From NCBI GenBank assembly GCA_964608965.1, contig CAZSPZ010000003.1:1-64000 (forward strand): a stretch of 64,000 nucleotides of DNA, in the 5' to 3' direction. Source of the stretch: UBA10908 sp964608965. Lineage in GTDB: Bacteria > Bacillota > Clostridia > Peptostreptococcales > Anaerovoracaceae. A model generated the notes under the pieces. The model saw nothing but the letters and a program-made list of their open reading frames with translations, searched no databases and had not been told where the DNA came from. The position numbers and the translations under genes are program-made. Every line of letters begins with the position of its first letter. Within the stretch, counting starts at the first letter, position 1. Positions 37,686 through 45,729 of the stretch are shown here, piece after piece.

Positions 37686-39482
37686 ATGGACCTCTTGTCA
37701 AGAATTAAGGCATTGCCAAAAGAAATATCGGATAAAATTGCCGCCGGAGAAGTCGTTGAGCGGCCACTTTCCATTATCAAGGAACTGTTGGAAAATTCGA
37801 TTGACGCCGGAGCAAAAGCTATCGTTCTGGAAATAAAAAACGGAGGAAAAACATATATCAGGGTCACGGATGACGGATCCGGCATCGAAAAAGAAGATGT
37901 TCCGCTGGCATTCGCCCGGTACGCTACGAGCAAAATTTCCAGGGAAGATGACCTGTATGCGTTAACCACACTTGGATTTCGCGGTGAGGCGCTTGCCAGC
38001 ATTGCCGCGGTGTCCAATGTGGAGTTGATTACAAAAACAAAAAACAGTAAAATCGGGACGAAAATTGTTCTCGAAGGCGGCGCCTGTAACGGAATATTTG
38101 ATACGGCCTGCGAAGAGGGGACTACGATTATCATAACGAACCTTTTTTATAACACACCTGTACGAAAAAAGTTTCTTAAACCTGACAACACAGAAGCCGC
38201 GCTTATCATCGATTTTGCCTCTAAAATGGCATTGGCATACCCAAACATCAAAATAAGGCTCATCAATAATGAAACAATTCTTTTTGCCACTTCCGGAAAA
38301 GGAAACATTTATCAGAACATTTTGACCGTATATAGCAAGCAAACGGTGGAACACCTGATTCAAATTCATTCATATGATGAATCCGATGGATTTGAACTCA
38401 ATGGTTATGTAAGTAGCCCCAACCACAGCAACTCGAATCAAAGGCAGCAAGTATTTTTTGTTAACGGCAGATGGATAAAAAGTAAAATTTTCGAAACAGC
38501 GCTCAAAGAAGCATATAACGACAAGCTTTTCGAGGGAAAGCATCCTGCAGCATTTTTATTTTTCACTATAGATCCGCAAAAAATCGATGTGAATATTCAT
38601 CCCAACAAAACCGAAGTACGCTTTTTTGATGAAAAAAAAGTAAAAGAATTTATCACTGCAGAGATAAGGAAAGCACTCTTGCAAGAACGTGCGGCTCCCG
38701 AATTATCCGCCATTGTAAAGAAAAGCGCAGACAGCGTTGCCAATGAAAATGATGACGGCTTTGAACAAATCAACATGAAGCATGTGCGTTTCATTGGAAA
38801 AGCAACACATTATGATGAAGCTTTTTCAGAGATGAGAGCTGACACGATAAACGAAGGGAACATATTAGAAGAAAAAGAAAAAAGTTATCCTGAGTATAGG
38901 CGTTTCTTATTTTCCGGTTTAAACATCCTCGGGTCGGTTTTTGCAACGTATATCCTGGCTTCGGGCGAAGACAGCCTGTACATCGTAGATCAGCATGCCG
39001 CTCACGAGCGGATCATGTTTGAACGATTATCGTCAAGCTATATAAAAGAAAATCCTTCCGGGCAAATACTTTTAACGCCTTTTCTGGTTGAACTGCCAAC
39101 ATACCTTAAGGAATCAGCGAAAGACAGATTGGATTTATTAACCAACATCGGCTATCTCCTGGAGGAATTCGGCCCAAAGGAATTCTTAGTCAAGGAGATT
39201 CCTGCATGCATGGATTTGGATGAAGCAGAAACTTTCGTATACGAAGTACTGGAAAAAGAGCCTGAAGATACAAAAGCTTCTCCTCAGGAACAATCGGCAA
39301 AAATCATATCCGCTGCATGTAAAGCTGCTGTAAAAGCTAATGATAAACTTTCTGAATCGGAAATTCGCGAGCTTTTTATCGCTTTGGACGCCACTGAAAA
39401 TCCGTTTTCCTGCCCTCATGGGAGACCAACTTTTGTCAGATTTTCCTTGTCTGAAATGGAACGCCTATTTAAGAGAAAATAG
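37686..39482 (+). CDS. mutL: DNA mismatch repair protein MutL (endonuclease type)
   Basis: MutL couples mismatch recognition to strand removal. The GHKL ATPase half shows ELLENSIDAGA, DDGSGI and TLGFRGEALASIAA. The C-terminal half carries the metal-dependent endonuclease motif DQHA-x2-E-x4-E (DQHAAHERIMFE), plus ACKAAVKA and CPHGRP, so this is the nicking type used in bacteria without MutH. The ATG at 37686 has AAAGGA about eight bases upstream; the 598-residue product is normal. It abuts miaA directly. Confidence 0.96.
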   Translation: MDLLSRIKALPKEISDKIAAGEVVERPLSIIKELLENSIDAGAKAIVLEIKNGGKTYIRVTDDGSGIEKEDVPLAFARYATSKISREDDLYALTTLGFRGEALASIAAVSNVELITKTKNSKIGTKIVLEGGACNGIFDTACEEGTTIIITNLFYNTPVRKKFLKPDNTEAALIIDFASKMALAYPNIKIRLINNETILFATSGKGNIYQNILTVYSKQTVEHLIQIHSYDESDGFELNGYVSSPNHSNSNQRQQVFFVNGRWIKSKIFETALKEAYNDKLFEGKHPAAFLFFTIDPQKIDVNIHPNKTEVRFFDEKKVKEFITAEIRKALLQERAAPELSAIVKKSADSVANENDDGFEQINMKHVRFIGKATHYDEAFSEMRADTINEGNILEEKEKSYPEYRRFLFSGLNILGSVFATYILASGEDSLYIVDQHAAHERIMFERLSSSYIKENPSGQILLTPFLVELPTYLKESAKDRLDLLTNIGYLLEEFGPKEFLVKEIPACMDLDEAETFVYEVLEKEPEDTKASPQEQSAKIISAACKAAVKANDKLSESEIRELFIALDATENPFSCPHGRPTFVRFSLSEMERLFKRK

Positions 39483-40412
39483 ATGAAAAAAGTATTATTC
39501 CTGGTTGGTCCGACCGCCAGCGGCAAAACTGAATATGCGTTGCAAATTGCAGAAGCTTTAAACGGTGAAATTATCTCTGCGGATTCGATGCAAATTTACA
39601 AATACATGAACATCGGAAGCGCAAAGCCGACGATAGAAGAATTATCCAGAGTAAAACACTATTTGATCGGTGAAATCGATCCTTCTCAACCTTTTTCCGT
39701 TGCCGAATACAAGATATTAGCCAACAAATATATCGCCGAAGTATTGGATCAAGGCAAACTGCCGATCGTATGCGGAGGAACCGGATTATATGTCAATGCA
39801 CTTCTTTATGACATGGATTTTTCCGCACCTCCGGGAAACATTACCGAAAGAGATTTGCTGAAGCAAAAAATCGGGCAGGATGACCCTTCCGAATTGCACA
39901 AGCATCTCTACTCTCTGGATGCAAAGGCAGCGGAAGCCATTCATCCAAATAACATAAAGAGAATTTTAAGGGCAATTGAACGTTTAGAGAACGGAGAAGC
40001 AGAACTTTCGCCATTTAAAGCATGTGCTACGCCAACGGCTGCTTTTTCTCCGATTTTGTTGGGACTTACGAGGGAACGCGCAGAACTTTACGAAAGAATC
40101 AACCAAAGAGTTGATAAACTCATGGACATGGGTCTCATTAAAGAAGTACAATTTCTAATGTCCAAAGGCTTTACGGAAAAAGATATTGCGATGAAGGGTA
40201 TAGGATATAAAGAAATCATTGCCTGTATAGACAATGGAGAACCTCCCGAAAGCGCTTCGGAAATAATAAAACTTAATACGCGTCATTATGCGAAACGTCA
40301 ACTGACATGGTTTAAGCGTTATGAAGATTTGCGTTGGTTTGTTGCCACAGGAGAAAAATTGGATACCCATATGCTGCAAGATATGATCGATTACATAGAA
40401 AGTTCATTATGA
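39483..40412 (+). CDS. miaA: tRNA dimethylallyltransferase
   Basis: MiaA prenylates A37 of tRNAs reading UNN codons. The P-loop GPTASGKTEYAL is at residues 9-20, followed by SADSMQIYKYMNIGSAKP and CGGTGLYVNALLYD. 309 residues, full length. It starts immediately after the mutL stop and overlaps the recombinase gene by four bases. hfq, which often follows miaA, is not here. Confidence 0.96.
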   Translation: MKKVLFLVGPTASGKTEYALQIAEALNGEIISADSMQIYKYMNIGSAKPTIEELSRVKHYLIGEIDPSQPFSVAEYKILANKYIAEVLDQGKLPIVCGGTGLYVNALLYDMDFSAPPGNITERDLLKQKIGQDDPSELHKHLYSLDAKAAEAIHPNNIKRILRAIERLENGEAELSPFKACATPTAAFSPILLGLTRERAELYERINQRVDKLMDMGLIKEVQFLMSKGFTEKDIAMKGIGYKEIIACIDNGEPPESASEIIKLNTRHYAKRQLTWFKRYEDLRWFVATGEKLDTHMLQDMIDYIESSL

Positions 40413-41584
40413 CAGATATCAAAGAGCTGAAAATCCACAACAAGTCGGATAAGCCGGACAACATCATAAAGAAAGAAAATGAAATTTTCGAGCAGTGCGA
40501 AGCAATTGAAAATGAGCTCCCAAACTGGTTTCGAGGATATTTTATGTATTTAAAAAATAATCTTCTCCCCATGTCGCGATTGGCGTATCTCAGAGATGCA
40601 AGGTTTTTTTGCTTGTATCTGATTCACGAAACCGAACTCAAAGAAAAAAATCCGACAATCAAGGATTTAAAAGCGTCCGACTTCGATCATTTAACAGCAG
40701 TGGATATTAATATTTTTATTGATTATTGCCGAAGATATAAAGTAAAAACGGAAAAAAATATCTTTGTTTATGAAAATAATAAAAGCTCGTTAGCTCGAAA
40801 AAAATCTTCCATATCCGTTCTTTTCAAGTACTTGTATCGCGACCAATTTGTGGGTAAAAACATCACAGACGCTTTTGACCCAATTCGACTTCCAAAGCCT
40901 GGAGAGCGCGAAATAAAGGCATTGCAAGACGACGAAGTCATGAAAATGCTGGATTCTGTTGAGAATGGAACCGGACTCACAAAGCATGAGTACAGCTATT
41001 GGGAAAAGACAAAACTGCGGGATAAGTTGATTCTTTTACTGTTAGTGACCTATGGATTGCGCCTGTCCGAGCTTCAGCAGCTCAATCTCACTTCCTTTAA
41101 TTTTGACAGAGGTGAATTTAAAATTTATCGCAAACGCGGAAAAGAATCCTCCATGCCTATCAATCGTACGGTTACGGCTGCATTCGAAGACTATGTAAAC
41201 TTAGAACGGCCGAATGATGATTCTTTGGATCCGGAAGATAAAGATGCTTTGCTGCTCTCATTGCAAGGGAGCAGACTGACAGATCGTCAAATCCGTCAAA
41301 TTGTAAAAAAATATACTTCCATAAGCTTGAGCACAAGCCGAAAAATGGGCTATAGTCCGCATAAACTCAGGGCGACGGCTGCGACGTCCCTTATCGGCCG
41401 AGGCAATTCCATTTATGATGTGCAGGAATTAATGGACCATGACAATGTAACAACAACGCAGCTGTACGCAGCACATAAATTGAATACGAAACGAGAGCTG
41501 ATTAAGAATTTCGAATGGTCAGACGATATGGATTCCGTAAAACACACAAAAAGTAAAGAGGTCGAGAAAAAAAATGAAGAATAA
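40409..41584 (+). CDS. Xer-type tyrosine recombinase (XerS-like architecture)
   Basis: A 391-residue tyrosine recombinase. All catalytic residues are visible: R218 (GLRLSE), K245 (KRGKES), H318 and R321 (PHKLR), H344 (MDHDN) and the nucleophile Y353 (TTTQLYAAH). The N-terminal SAM-like domain has LPNWFRGYFMYLKN and the inserted stretch around 185-205 before RDKLILLLL; this layout recalls the single-recombinase XerS of streptococci more than XerC or XerD, from memory of that family. The ATG overlaps the miaA stop, so it belongs to the host operon and lies outside the flanking att sites. It sits 2.2 kb from the attL site and is a candidate for the enzyme acting there. Confidence 0.85.
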   Translation: MTDIKELKIHNKSDKPDNIIKKENEIFEQCEAIENELPNWFRGYFMYLKNNLLPMSRLAYLRDARFFCLYLIHETELKEKNPTIKDLKASDFDHLTAVDINIFIDYCRRYKVKTEKNIFVYENNKSSLARKKSSISVLFKYLYRDQFVGKNITDAFDPIRLPKPGEREIKALQDDEVMKMLDSVENGTGLTKHEYSYWEKTKLRDKLILLLLVTYGLRLSELQQLNLTSFNFDRGEFKIYRKRGKESSMPINRTVTAAFEDYVNLERPNDDSLDPEDKDALLLSLQGSRLTDRQIRQIVKKYTSISLSTSRKMGYSPHKLRATAATSLIGRGNSIYDVQELMDHDNVTTTQLYAAHKLNTKRELIKNFEWSDDMDSVKHTKSKEVEKKNEE

Positions 41585-42855
41585 TATAAAAGAATTATTG
41601 AAGAAAGAATTTAAAATCGAAGAAAAAGTTTTTACCGCAATCGATCAAGCGGAAGGCCAGTTGAAAAGCGTTTTTTCATCACTGGACGAAATGATGCAAT
41701 ATAATCAGTACAAAATATTATCTGCATTTCAATCATGCAGGATCAGCGACATGCACTTCGCTTGGAATACCGGCTACGGATACGACGACCCGGGGCGCGC
41801 TGCGCTGGAGAAACTCTATTCGACTATTTTTCATACCCAGGCGGCTCTCGTTCGCCCTACAATCGTCAATGGAACCCACGCCCTCGCATCGGTTTACCTT
41901 GGGATTTTGAGACCCGGAGATGAGCTGATTTACTGCACCGGGCGTCCTTATGACACCATGGAATCCGTGATTGNNNNNNNNNNGTTCTTTGAAAGATTAT
42001 GGCATATCTTATAAGCAAGTGGAACTCAATGAAAAAGGTGAAATCGATATACCTGCAGTGATAGCTGCCATATCAGATAAAACGAAAATGGTTGCAGTGC
42101 AACGTGCTACGGGATATTCATTTCGCAAGCCGATTGATATTGCCCAACTGGAAGCATGGGTCAGCGCCTGCAAAAAATGTAAACCCGATATCATATGCAT
42201 GACAGATAACTGTTACGGCGAATTTACGCAAGCTCAAGAGCCCACAGATGTAGGAGTCGACATCATGGCCGGGTCACTTATAAAAAATCCCGGCGGCGGC
42301 CTCGCCCTTTCCGGCGGATATGTAGCAGGAAGAGAAGACCTCGTTGAAAAAGTATCCTATAGAGTAACCTCCCCCGGAATAGGCGGAGAATGCGGACTCA
42401 CTTTCGGACAAACGCGAAACATGTTCCAGGGGATGTTTATTGCCCCAAAGACCGTCAACGGAGCGCTTAAAGGGGCAATTCTATGCGCCAAAGTCTTCGA
42501 AAATCTCGGATACGAAGTATGCCCCAGACCAGAGGATGCAAGAAACGATATTATTGAAGCGGTAAAGCTTGGTTCGCCCGAAGCTGTCATCGCCTTTTGC
42601 GAAGGAATCCAGGCAGCAGCTCCCATCGATTCGCACGTAAAACCCGTGGCTTGGGATATGCCGGGTTACGGCGATCAAGTCATCATGGCTGCCGGAGCTT
42701 TTGTGCAAGGCTCTTCCATAGAATTATCTGCCGATGCGCCGATGCGAGAGCCCTATATTGTATATTTTCAGGGCGGACTCACTTACGAGCATTCTAAATT
42801 CGGCGTCATAAAAGCATTGCAAACGCTTTGCGATAAGAATTTTATCAATTTATAA
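41574..42855 (+). CDS. Aluminium-resistance/methionine gamma-lyase-like PLP enzyme (10-N gap inside)
   Basis: A PLP-dependent C-S lyase-like protein of the YnbB group, which is annotated as aluminium resistance or methionine gamma-lyase family. RPTIVNGTHALASVYLG, GRPYDTMESVIG and MAGSLIKNPGGGLALSGGY (the Lys is the likely PLP ligand) are recognisable. A 10-N gap at 41975-41984 changes the frame, yet both sides belong to the same family in direct order (YDTMESVI, then GSLKDYGISYKQV), so the gene is probably intact at about 425 residues. It overlaps the recombinase gene by 11 bases. The substrate is not established for the family. Confidence 0.88.
41975..41984. other. Assembly gap (10 N) inside the C-S lyase-like gene
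   Basis: The frame shifts across the run although the protein family is continuous, so the real gap has a different length. Confidence 0.95.
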
Positions 42856-42861
42856 ACGGAA

Positions 42862-42950
42862 GGGGAGAGTGGCACGCATTCCCTAAAAAGCTGAAGCGAC
42901 TCAGGCGCAAACACAGAGAATAAAAGGATGCCACGCAGTTGTACAATCCA
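42862..42950 (+). ncRNA. Possible structured RNA or 3' leader element
   Basis: Between the lyase gene and its terminator, GTGGCA (42869-42874) can pair with TGCCAC (42929-42934), enclosing the hairpin CTGA-AGCGAC-TCAG (42891-42904). The order GGGGAGAG, GCTGAAG, CTCAGGC, CAGAG loosely recalls a glycine aptamer core, but several conserved positions do not fit. An aptamer-then-terminator layout is present. It may also be only a folded 3' untranslated region. Confidence 0.25.
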
Positions 42951-42962
42951 CGTTGAAACGAT

Positions 42963-42997
42963 AAAGAAGCGATCTTCCAAAAGGTCGTTTCTTTTTT
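42963..42997 (+). terminator. Intrinsic terminator after the lyase gene
   Basis: Stem AAAGAAGCGATCTT / AAGGTCGTTTCTTT (two G-T pairs) around CCAA, running into TTTTTT. Confidence 0.8.
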
Positions 42998-43008
42998 AAA
43001 AAAAATAA

Positions 43009-43077
43009 GAACAAATGTTTGAAAAAAACCTTTACAAAGAACAAATGTTCTGATATTCTGTTTACGAACATATGTTT
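43009..43077 (+). promoter_or_regulatory. SOS promoter with three LexA-type boxes
   Basis: Three copies of the Gram-positive LexA/DinR box lie in 69 bases: GAACAAATGTTT (43009-43020), GAACAAATGTTC (43039-43050, exact dyad) and CGAACATATGTTTG (43065-43078). The middle box lies in the spacer of a promoter TTTACA (43031-43036), 17 bases, TATTCT (43054-43059), where LexA binding would block polymerase. The third overlaps the transcription start. Confidence 0.82.
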
Positions 43078-43099
43078 GCGATGGGATAGGAGAACGATC

Positions 43100-43399
43100 A
43101 TGAAGAGATATCATATTACTTCAAAATTTAGATTTATCACATTTCTCACAATCTTAATCCTTTTTTCTGCAATAGTTATAGGATCTTTTTTCGGGTTCTT
43201 TGATGCATCCAGCATGGATGAAAAATACTATACGACAGTCAAAGTTCAATTCGGAGATACACTTTGGGATTTAGCAAACGAACATGGCCCGGCGGATGCA
43301 GATTGCAGACAAGTCATTTATGAAATTTGCATGCTCAACGATATATCGGCGGATACTTTGCAGGCAGGCCAGAAAATATTGATACCGACATCAATATAA
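43100..43399 (+). CDS. YneA-like SOS cell-division suppressor (TM plus LysM)
   Basis: A 99-residue protein with a basic N terminus, one membrane helix (about residues 10-34) and a C-terminal LysM domain (about 44-97, with QFGDTLWDLANEHG and AGQKILIPTS). This architecture and its SOS boxes match YneA of Bacillus, which delays division during DNA damage. In Bacillus yneA is divergent from lexA; here no lexA is adjacent. AGGAGA at 43088-43093 supports the ATG at 43100. Identity with YneA is inferred from architecture and control, not from close sequence match. Confidence 0.8.
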   Translation: MKRYHITSKFRFITFLTILILFSAIVIGSFFGFFDASSMDEKYYTTVKVQFGDTLWDLANEHGPADADCRQVIYEICMLNDISADTLQAGQKILIPTSI

Positions 43400-43800
43400 A
43401 GACATTCCAGAAAAAACACTTGATTTTAAAGGTATAAAGTATCGACAATTTAAAAAAAACCGCTTAAATCGCAAAATAGAGCCTCGTGTCTCGGAAGCGT
43501 TGAAATTTCAACGCTTCCGAGACTTACATACAAATATATAAACAAAATCTAGGCATGGTCAGATAAAAACAGGCAAAACAAGTCTGCAAAGTAAGATTAT
43601 ATGTTGACTATAAAAATATTATGTAGCAGAAAGCACAACAGGGCTGAAGAGCAGAATTATATTTAGATTGTAAAGAATCAATGGAATATTCTTTATATAG
43701 AACAAATTTGTTAAATCTGGCCGCATTGGAGATTTTAGTTAAAAAGCTCGAGAAGTTTAGGAAATCAAAGATGTGGCTCAGATCTGCTTTATTAGCTATA
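43400..43800. other. Gene-free chromosomal region left of the element
   Basis: About 400 AT-rich bases with no credible gene. It holds the 36-bp perfect palindrome at 43488-43523 and a weak half match to a classical dif site near 43601-43630. A 67-codon minus-strand frame at 43608-43811 has no ribosome site or recognisable sequence. Confidence 0.6.
43488..43523. repeat. Perfect 36-bp palindrome
   Basis: GTCTCGGAAGCGTTGAAA (43488-43505) is followed at once by its exact reverse complement (43506-43523), with no spacer. It can form a stem of about 14-16 bp with a small AT loop. No T run follows on either strand, so it is not a standard intrinsic terminator. It lies about 280 bp from the attachment site. 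Confidence 0.95.
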
Positions 43801-43832
43801 ACTATTCCCAAAATTGATATTTTAGGAACAGT
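43801..43832. other. attL: tyrosine-recombinase core site
   Basis: Left arm ACTATTCCCAAAA (43801-43813), six-base spacer TTGATA (43814-43819), right arm TTTTAGGAACAGT (43820-43832). The arms are inverted copies with two mismatches. Spacer and right arm recur at attR (22 bases from 43814 with one mismatch). The TTCCTA/TAGGAA word resembles the XerC half of Firmicutes dif sites. Confidence 0.85.
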
Positions 43833-43921
43833 TATAGCAATAATTAAATGCCTGACGTAGGCTCCAAGTTACCATATAGACGGGCATACTGCCCTGCTGA
43901 CATCTTCAATATAGGCTTTTC

Positions 43922-43950
43922 CTTGCATGATTGCAAGTACTTTTTTTATT
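43922..43950 (+). terminator. Terminator-like hairpin at the left end of the element
   Basis: CTTGCA-TGAT-TGCAAG followed by TACTTTTTTT on the plus strand. It would stop transcripts coming in from the host side. A second hairpin, GGGCA-TAC-TGCCC, lies at 43881-43893. Confidence 0.5.
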
Positions 43951-43981
43951 TGGTATCTATTCCGAATTTGTATTTTACTTA

Positions 43982-44518
43982 TTAGGCGGATTTTCGTCCG
44001 CCTAATAAGCCCAAAACCAAAAGGCCGCCTATGATAACCCCCCAGTAGGTATTGGTGACATCCATCGCCTTCCCTGCCAATCCGGGAAGCGACATAGTGA
44101 AAGCAGGGCCAGATCCTAATTCTGCCGAAGTAGGATCCACGGCCTTGTCGTTTATGAAAACGCGATAGTCTAAATGCGGGCCGGTTGACACTCCAGTATT
44201 CCCGGAGAGAGCAATCTTGCTTCCGGCGGCGATCTGATCCCCCACCTCAACCAGGGCTGCCGAAAGGTGCTGGTACAGCGTCTTTACATTGCCCTGGGAA
44301 ACTTCGACATATTTCCCGCGGCTTTTATCGTACCCTGCCGCCGTGACAATTCCGGAAATGGTCGAAACTACGGAAGTCCCGATCGGAACGGAAATATCGA
44401 CGCCAAGGTGATTTGTCGATGCTCCTTCGGCCGGAGAAACTCTACCACCGAATCCGGAAGTAATTTTCGCGTCGGCCGACACAGGCCACAAGCTTTGCAA
44501 CGTACTTAAAATTGACAT
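43982..44518 (-). CDS. M23-family peptidase-like protein with C-terminal membrane anchor
   Basis: A 178-residue protein with an M23 (LytM-like) fold. The first metal motif NHLGVD and the catalytic LYQHLS are present, but the usual HLHF motif reads PHLDY: the second His, a zinc ligand in LytM, is replaced by Asp. A membrane helix closes the protein (about residues 160-174), followed by GGRKSA. In membrane-containing phages such anchored lytic proteins help DNA entry. The stop codon lies in a 13-bp hairpin CTTATTAGGCGGA / TCCGCCTAATAAG (43979-44010). It may be a metal-site variant or a structural derivative. Confidence 0.8.
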   Translation of the reverse strand: MSILSTLQSLWPVSADAKITSGFGGRVSPAEGASTNHLGVDISVPIGTSVVSTISGIVTAAGYDKSRGKYVEVSQGNVKTLYQHLSAALVEVGDQIAAGSKIALSGNTGVSTGPHLDYRVFINDKAVDPTSAELGSGPAFTMSLPGLAGKAMDVTNTYWGVIIGGLLVLGLLGGRKSA

Positions 44519-44521
44519 GGT

Positions 44522-44698
44522 TTAGCCTTTGGCCTTTAATACTTTGCCCAGGCTGATGCTTTTATTGCTGCTTAGGAGCAGCAGGAGTATCACTCCGAAG
44601 TATATCGGCTTTGCTGTAATGTATGATACGGCAGCCTGCAAGAAATACGTTCCCGCCTGCATAATTCCCAACGTGCTATTTAATATCTTTGTTCCCAT
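44522..44698 (-). CDS. Small one-helix membrane protein of the element
   Basis: A 58-residue protein starting MGTKILNSTLGIMQAG. A strongly hydrophobic stretch PIYFGVILLLLLSS (about residues 32-45) is followed by a basic tail ending KVLKAKG. The start ATG at 44698 has AGGGGGG seven bases upstream, the same ribosome-site style as the other structural genes. It lies three bases from the membrane-anchored M23-like gene. Likely a virion membrane protein; no family recognised. Confidence 0.65.
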   Translation of the reverse strand: MGTKILNSTLGIMQAGTYFLQAAVSYITAKPIYFGVILLLLLSSNKSISLGKVLKAKG

Positions 44699-44700
44699 AA

Positions 44701-44856
44701 TCAAGCCCCCCTGACTTTCCACTTTTTACACATTACGAGCGCGATCCTGCGCACGTCTCTTTGAATTGTTTTGCCCTGCATAAAGATCAGGCATAAAAGC
44801 AATACTATTATGACTACCAGCAGGACGCATATCGTAAGCAATAATTGACTAACCAA
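44701..44856 (-). CDS. Small one-helix membrane protein of the element (TTG start)
   Basis: A 51-residue protein with an N-terminal hydrophobic helix (SQLLLTICVLLVVIIVLLLC) and a basic C-terminal tail rich in Arg and Lys. The probable start is TTG at 44856, with AAAAGGGGG nine bases upstream. The frame also runs open to the 100-N gap at 44879, but the ribosome site argues for a separate complete gene. No family recognised; a virion membrane protein is likely. Confidence 0.55.
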   Translation of the reverse strand: MVSQLLLTICVLLVVIIVLLLCLIFMQGKTIQRDVRRIALVMCKKWKVRGA

Positions 44857-44879
44857 ATCCCCTGTCCCCCTTTTGAATT

Positions 44880-44979
44880 NNNNNNNNNNNNNNNNNNNNN
44901 NNNNNNNNNNNNNNNNNNNNNNNNNNNNNNNNNNNNNNNNNNNNNNNNNNNNNNNNNNNNNNNNNNNNNNNNNNNNNNN
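44880..44979. other. Assembly gap (100 N) inside the element
   Basis: A run of exactly 100 N, the usual placeholder for a gap of unknown length. One or more genes may be missing. Confidence 0.95.
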
Positions 44980-45054
44980 ACCCCAAGCCCCACCAGCGTT
45001 TTTCATTGCCGCTATTTCTTTTCTTAAAAATACTATTTTTGCCATGTATATCAC
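44980..45054 (-). CDS. 5' fragment of an element gene cut by the gap
   Basis: The first 25 codons of a gene (MIYMAKIVFLRKEIAAMKNAGG). Its start overlaps the stop of the M23 gene by four bases; an ATG three codons on is also possible. The remainder lies in the 100-N gap. Reading straight through the gap into 44879 is an artefact of the placeholder. Confidence 0.45.
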
Positions 45055-45650
45055 CCAAAATAACCCTTCCCATTGATTACTGGCATATTCTTTGCCGAGT
45101 CGAATCCGACGGCTTCCAGGCCGAGTACTTCGTCGTGATCGCGAAGACGCACATAATTTTCACCGTCAACAGATATTGATTTGACTGTTTTAGTTTCGCC
45201 GCCTGAAAAAACATTCAGCGGCTTTATGAGTTTACGAATTTCGATATCAAACAACCACCTTTCCGGATTTATGGGAACTCCATTTTTGCGTAGTTCAAAA
45301 TGAAGATGCTCACCCATGACAGGGATCCTTTCTTCGGATCGTGAAGCGCCCATGATTCCAACAATTGTTTCAGCGATGTATCGCTTCCCTATTTCAAGCG
45401 TACAAGAAAACTTCATGTGCTGGTAAAGAATGCTGTAACCAGCACCCAGGCTAAACTCGCACGTCCACCCGCGGAAGTCATTCCAAAAGGCGCGCTCCAA
45501 AACTCCTTCTGCGCACAAATATAGATTTGTGTCTGAAGAAACCATGTCGATGCCTTTGTGATCTCTCGATGCCCCGGCTATTCCGGTATTTCGGAGTCCG
45601 AAGGACGAAGTTTTCCTATAATTTTTCATGGGAGCGACTAAAAGCTTCAT
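45051..45650 (-). CDS. M23 peptidase with C-terminal stalk domain
   Basis: A 199-residue zinc endopeptidase of the M23 family. All motifs are intact: HKGIDM (H-x3-D), LYQHM and GEHLHFEL (HxH). Residues about 150-199 form a copper-amine-oxidase-like stalk domain (ENYVRLRDHDEVLGLEAV), found in wall-binding amidases of clostridia and their phages. No signal peptide is present, which suits a phage lysis or entry enzyme. AAAGG precedes the ATG. This is probably the active wall-cutting enzyme of the element, in contrast to the altered M23-like protein at 43982-44518. Confidence 0.88.
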   Translation of the reverse strand: MKLLVAPMKNYRKTSSFGLRNTGIAGASRDHKGIDMVSSDTNLYLCAEGVLERAFWNDFRGWTCEFSLGAGYSILYQHMKFSCTLEIGKRYIAETIVGIMGASRSEERIPVMGEHLHFELRKNGVPINPERWLFDIEIRKLIKPLNVFSGGETKTVKSISVDGENYVRLRDHDEVLGLEAVGFDSAKNMPVINGKGYFG

Positions 45651-45667
45651 TTTTCAACCTTTCCGAG

Positions 45668-45720
45668 GTGTCGGCCTAAAAAACGCCGATTTAAGCGATT
45701 TTTTTTATATAGGTCGACAC
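45668..45720 (-). terminator. Nested hairpin between structural genes
   Basis: GTGTCGGCC (45668-45676) pairs with GGTCGACAC (45712-45720), one G-T pair; inside it an A-rich/T-rich arm with CGC/GCG forms a smaller hairpin. It fills the 80-base space after the gene ending at 45730 and may be a weak terminator or a processing site that sets relative expression. Confidence 0.4.
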
Positions 45721-45729
45721 TTTATACCT

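Noticed and set aside
40409..41584. The tyrosine recombinase as the element's own integrase
   Set aside because: It lies outside both att sites and overlaps the miaA stop codon in a host operon, so it is a host gene, although it may act on the element.
43601..43630. A stretch resembling the XerD half of the Bacillus dif site (TATTATGTA)
   Set aside because: Only about seven of eleven arm positions match and the XerC half does not; the dyad rebuilt from attL and attR is far better supported.
43608..43811. A 67-codon minus-strand frame reaching into attL
   Set aside because: AT-rich, no ribosome site, no recognisable sequence, and it would cross the attachment core.
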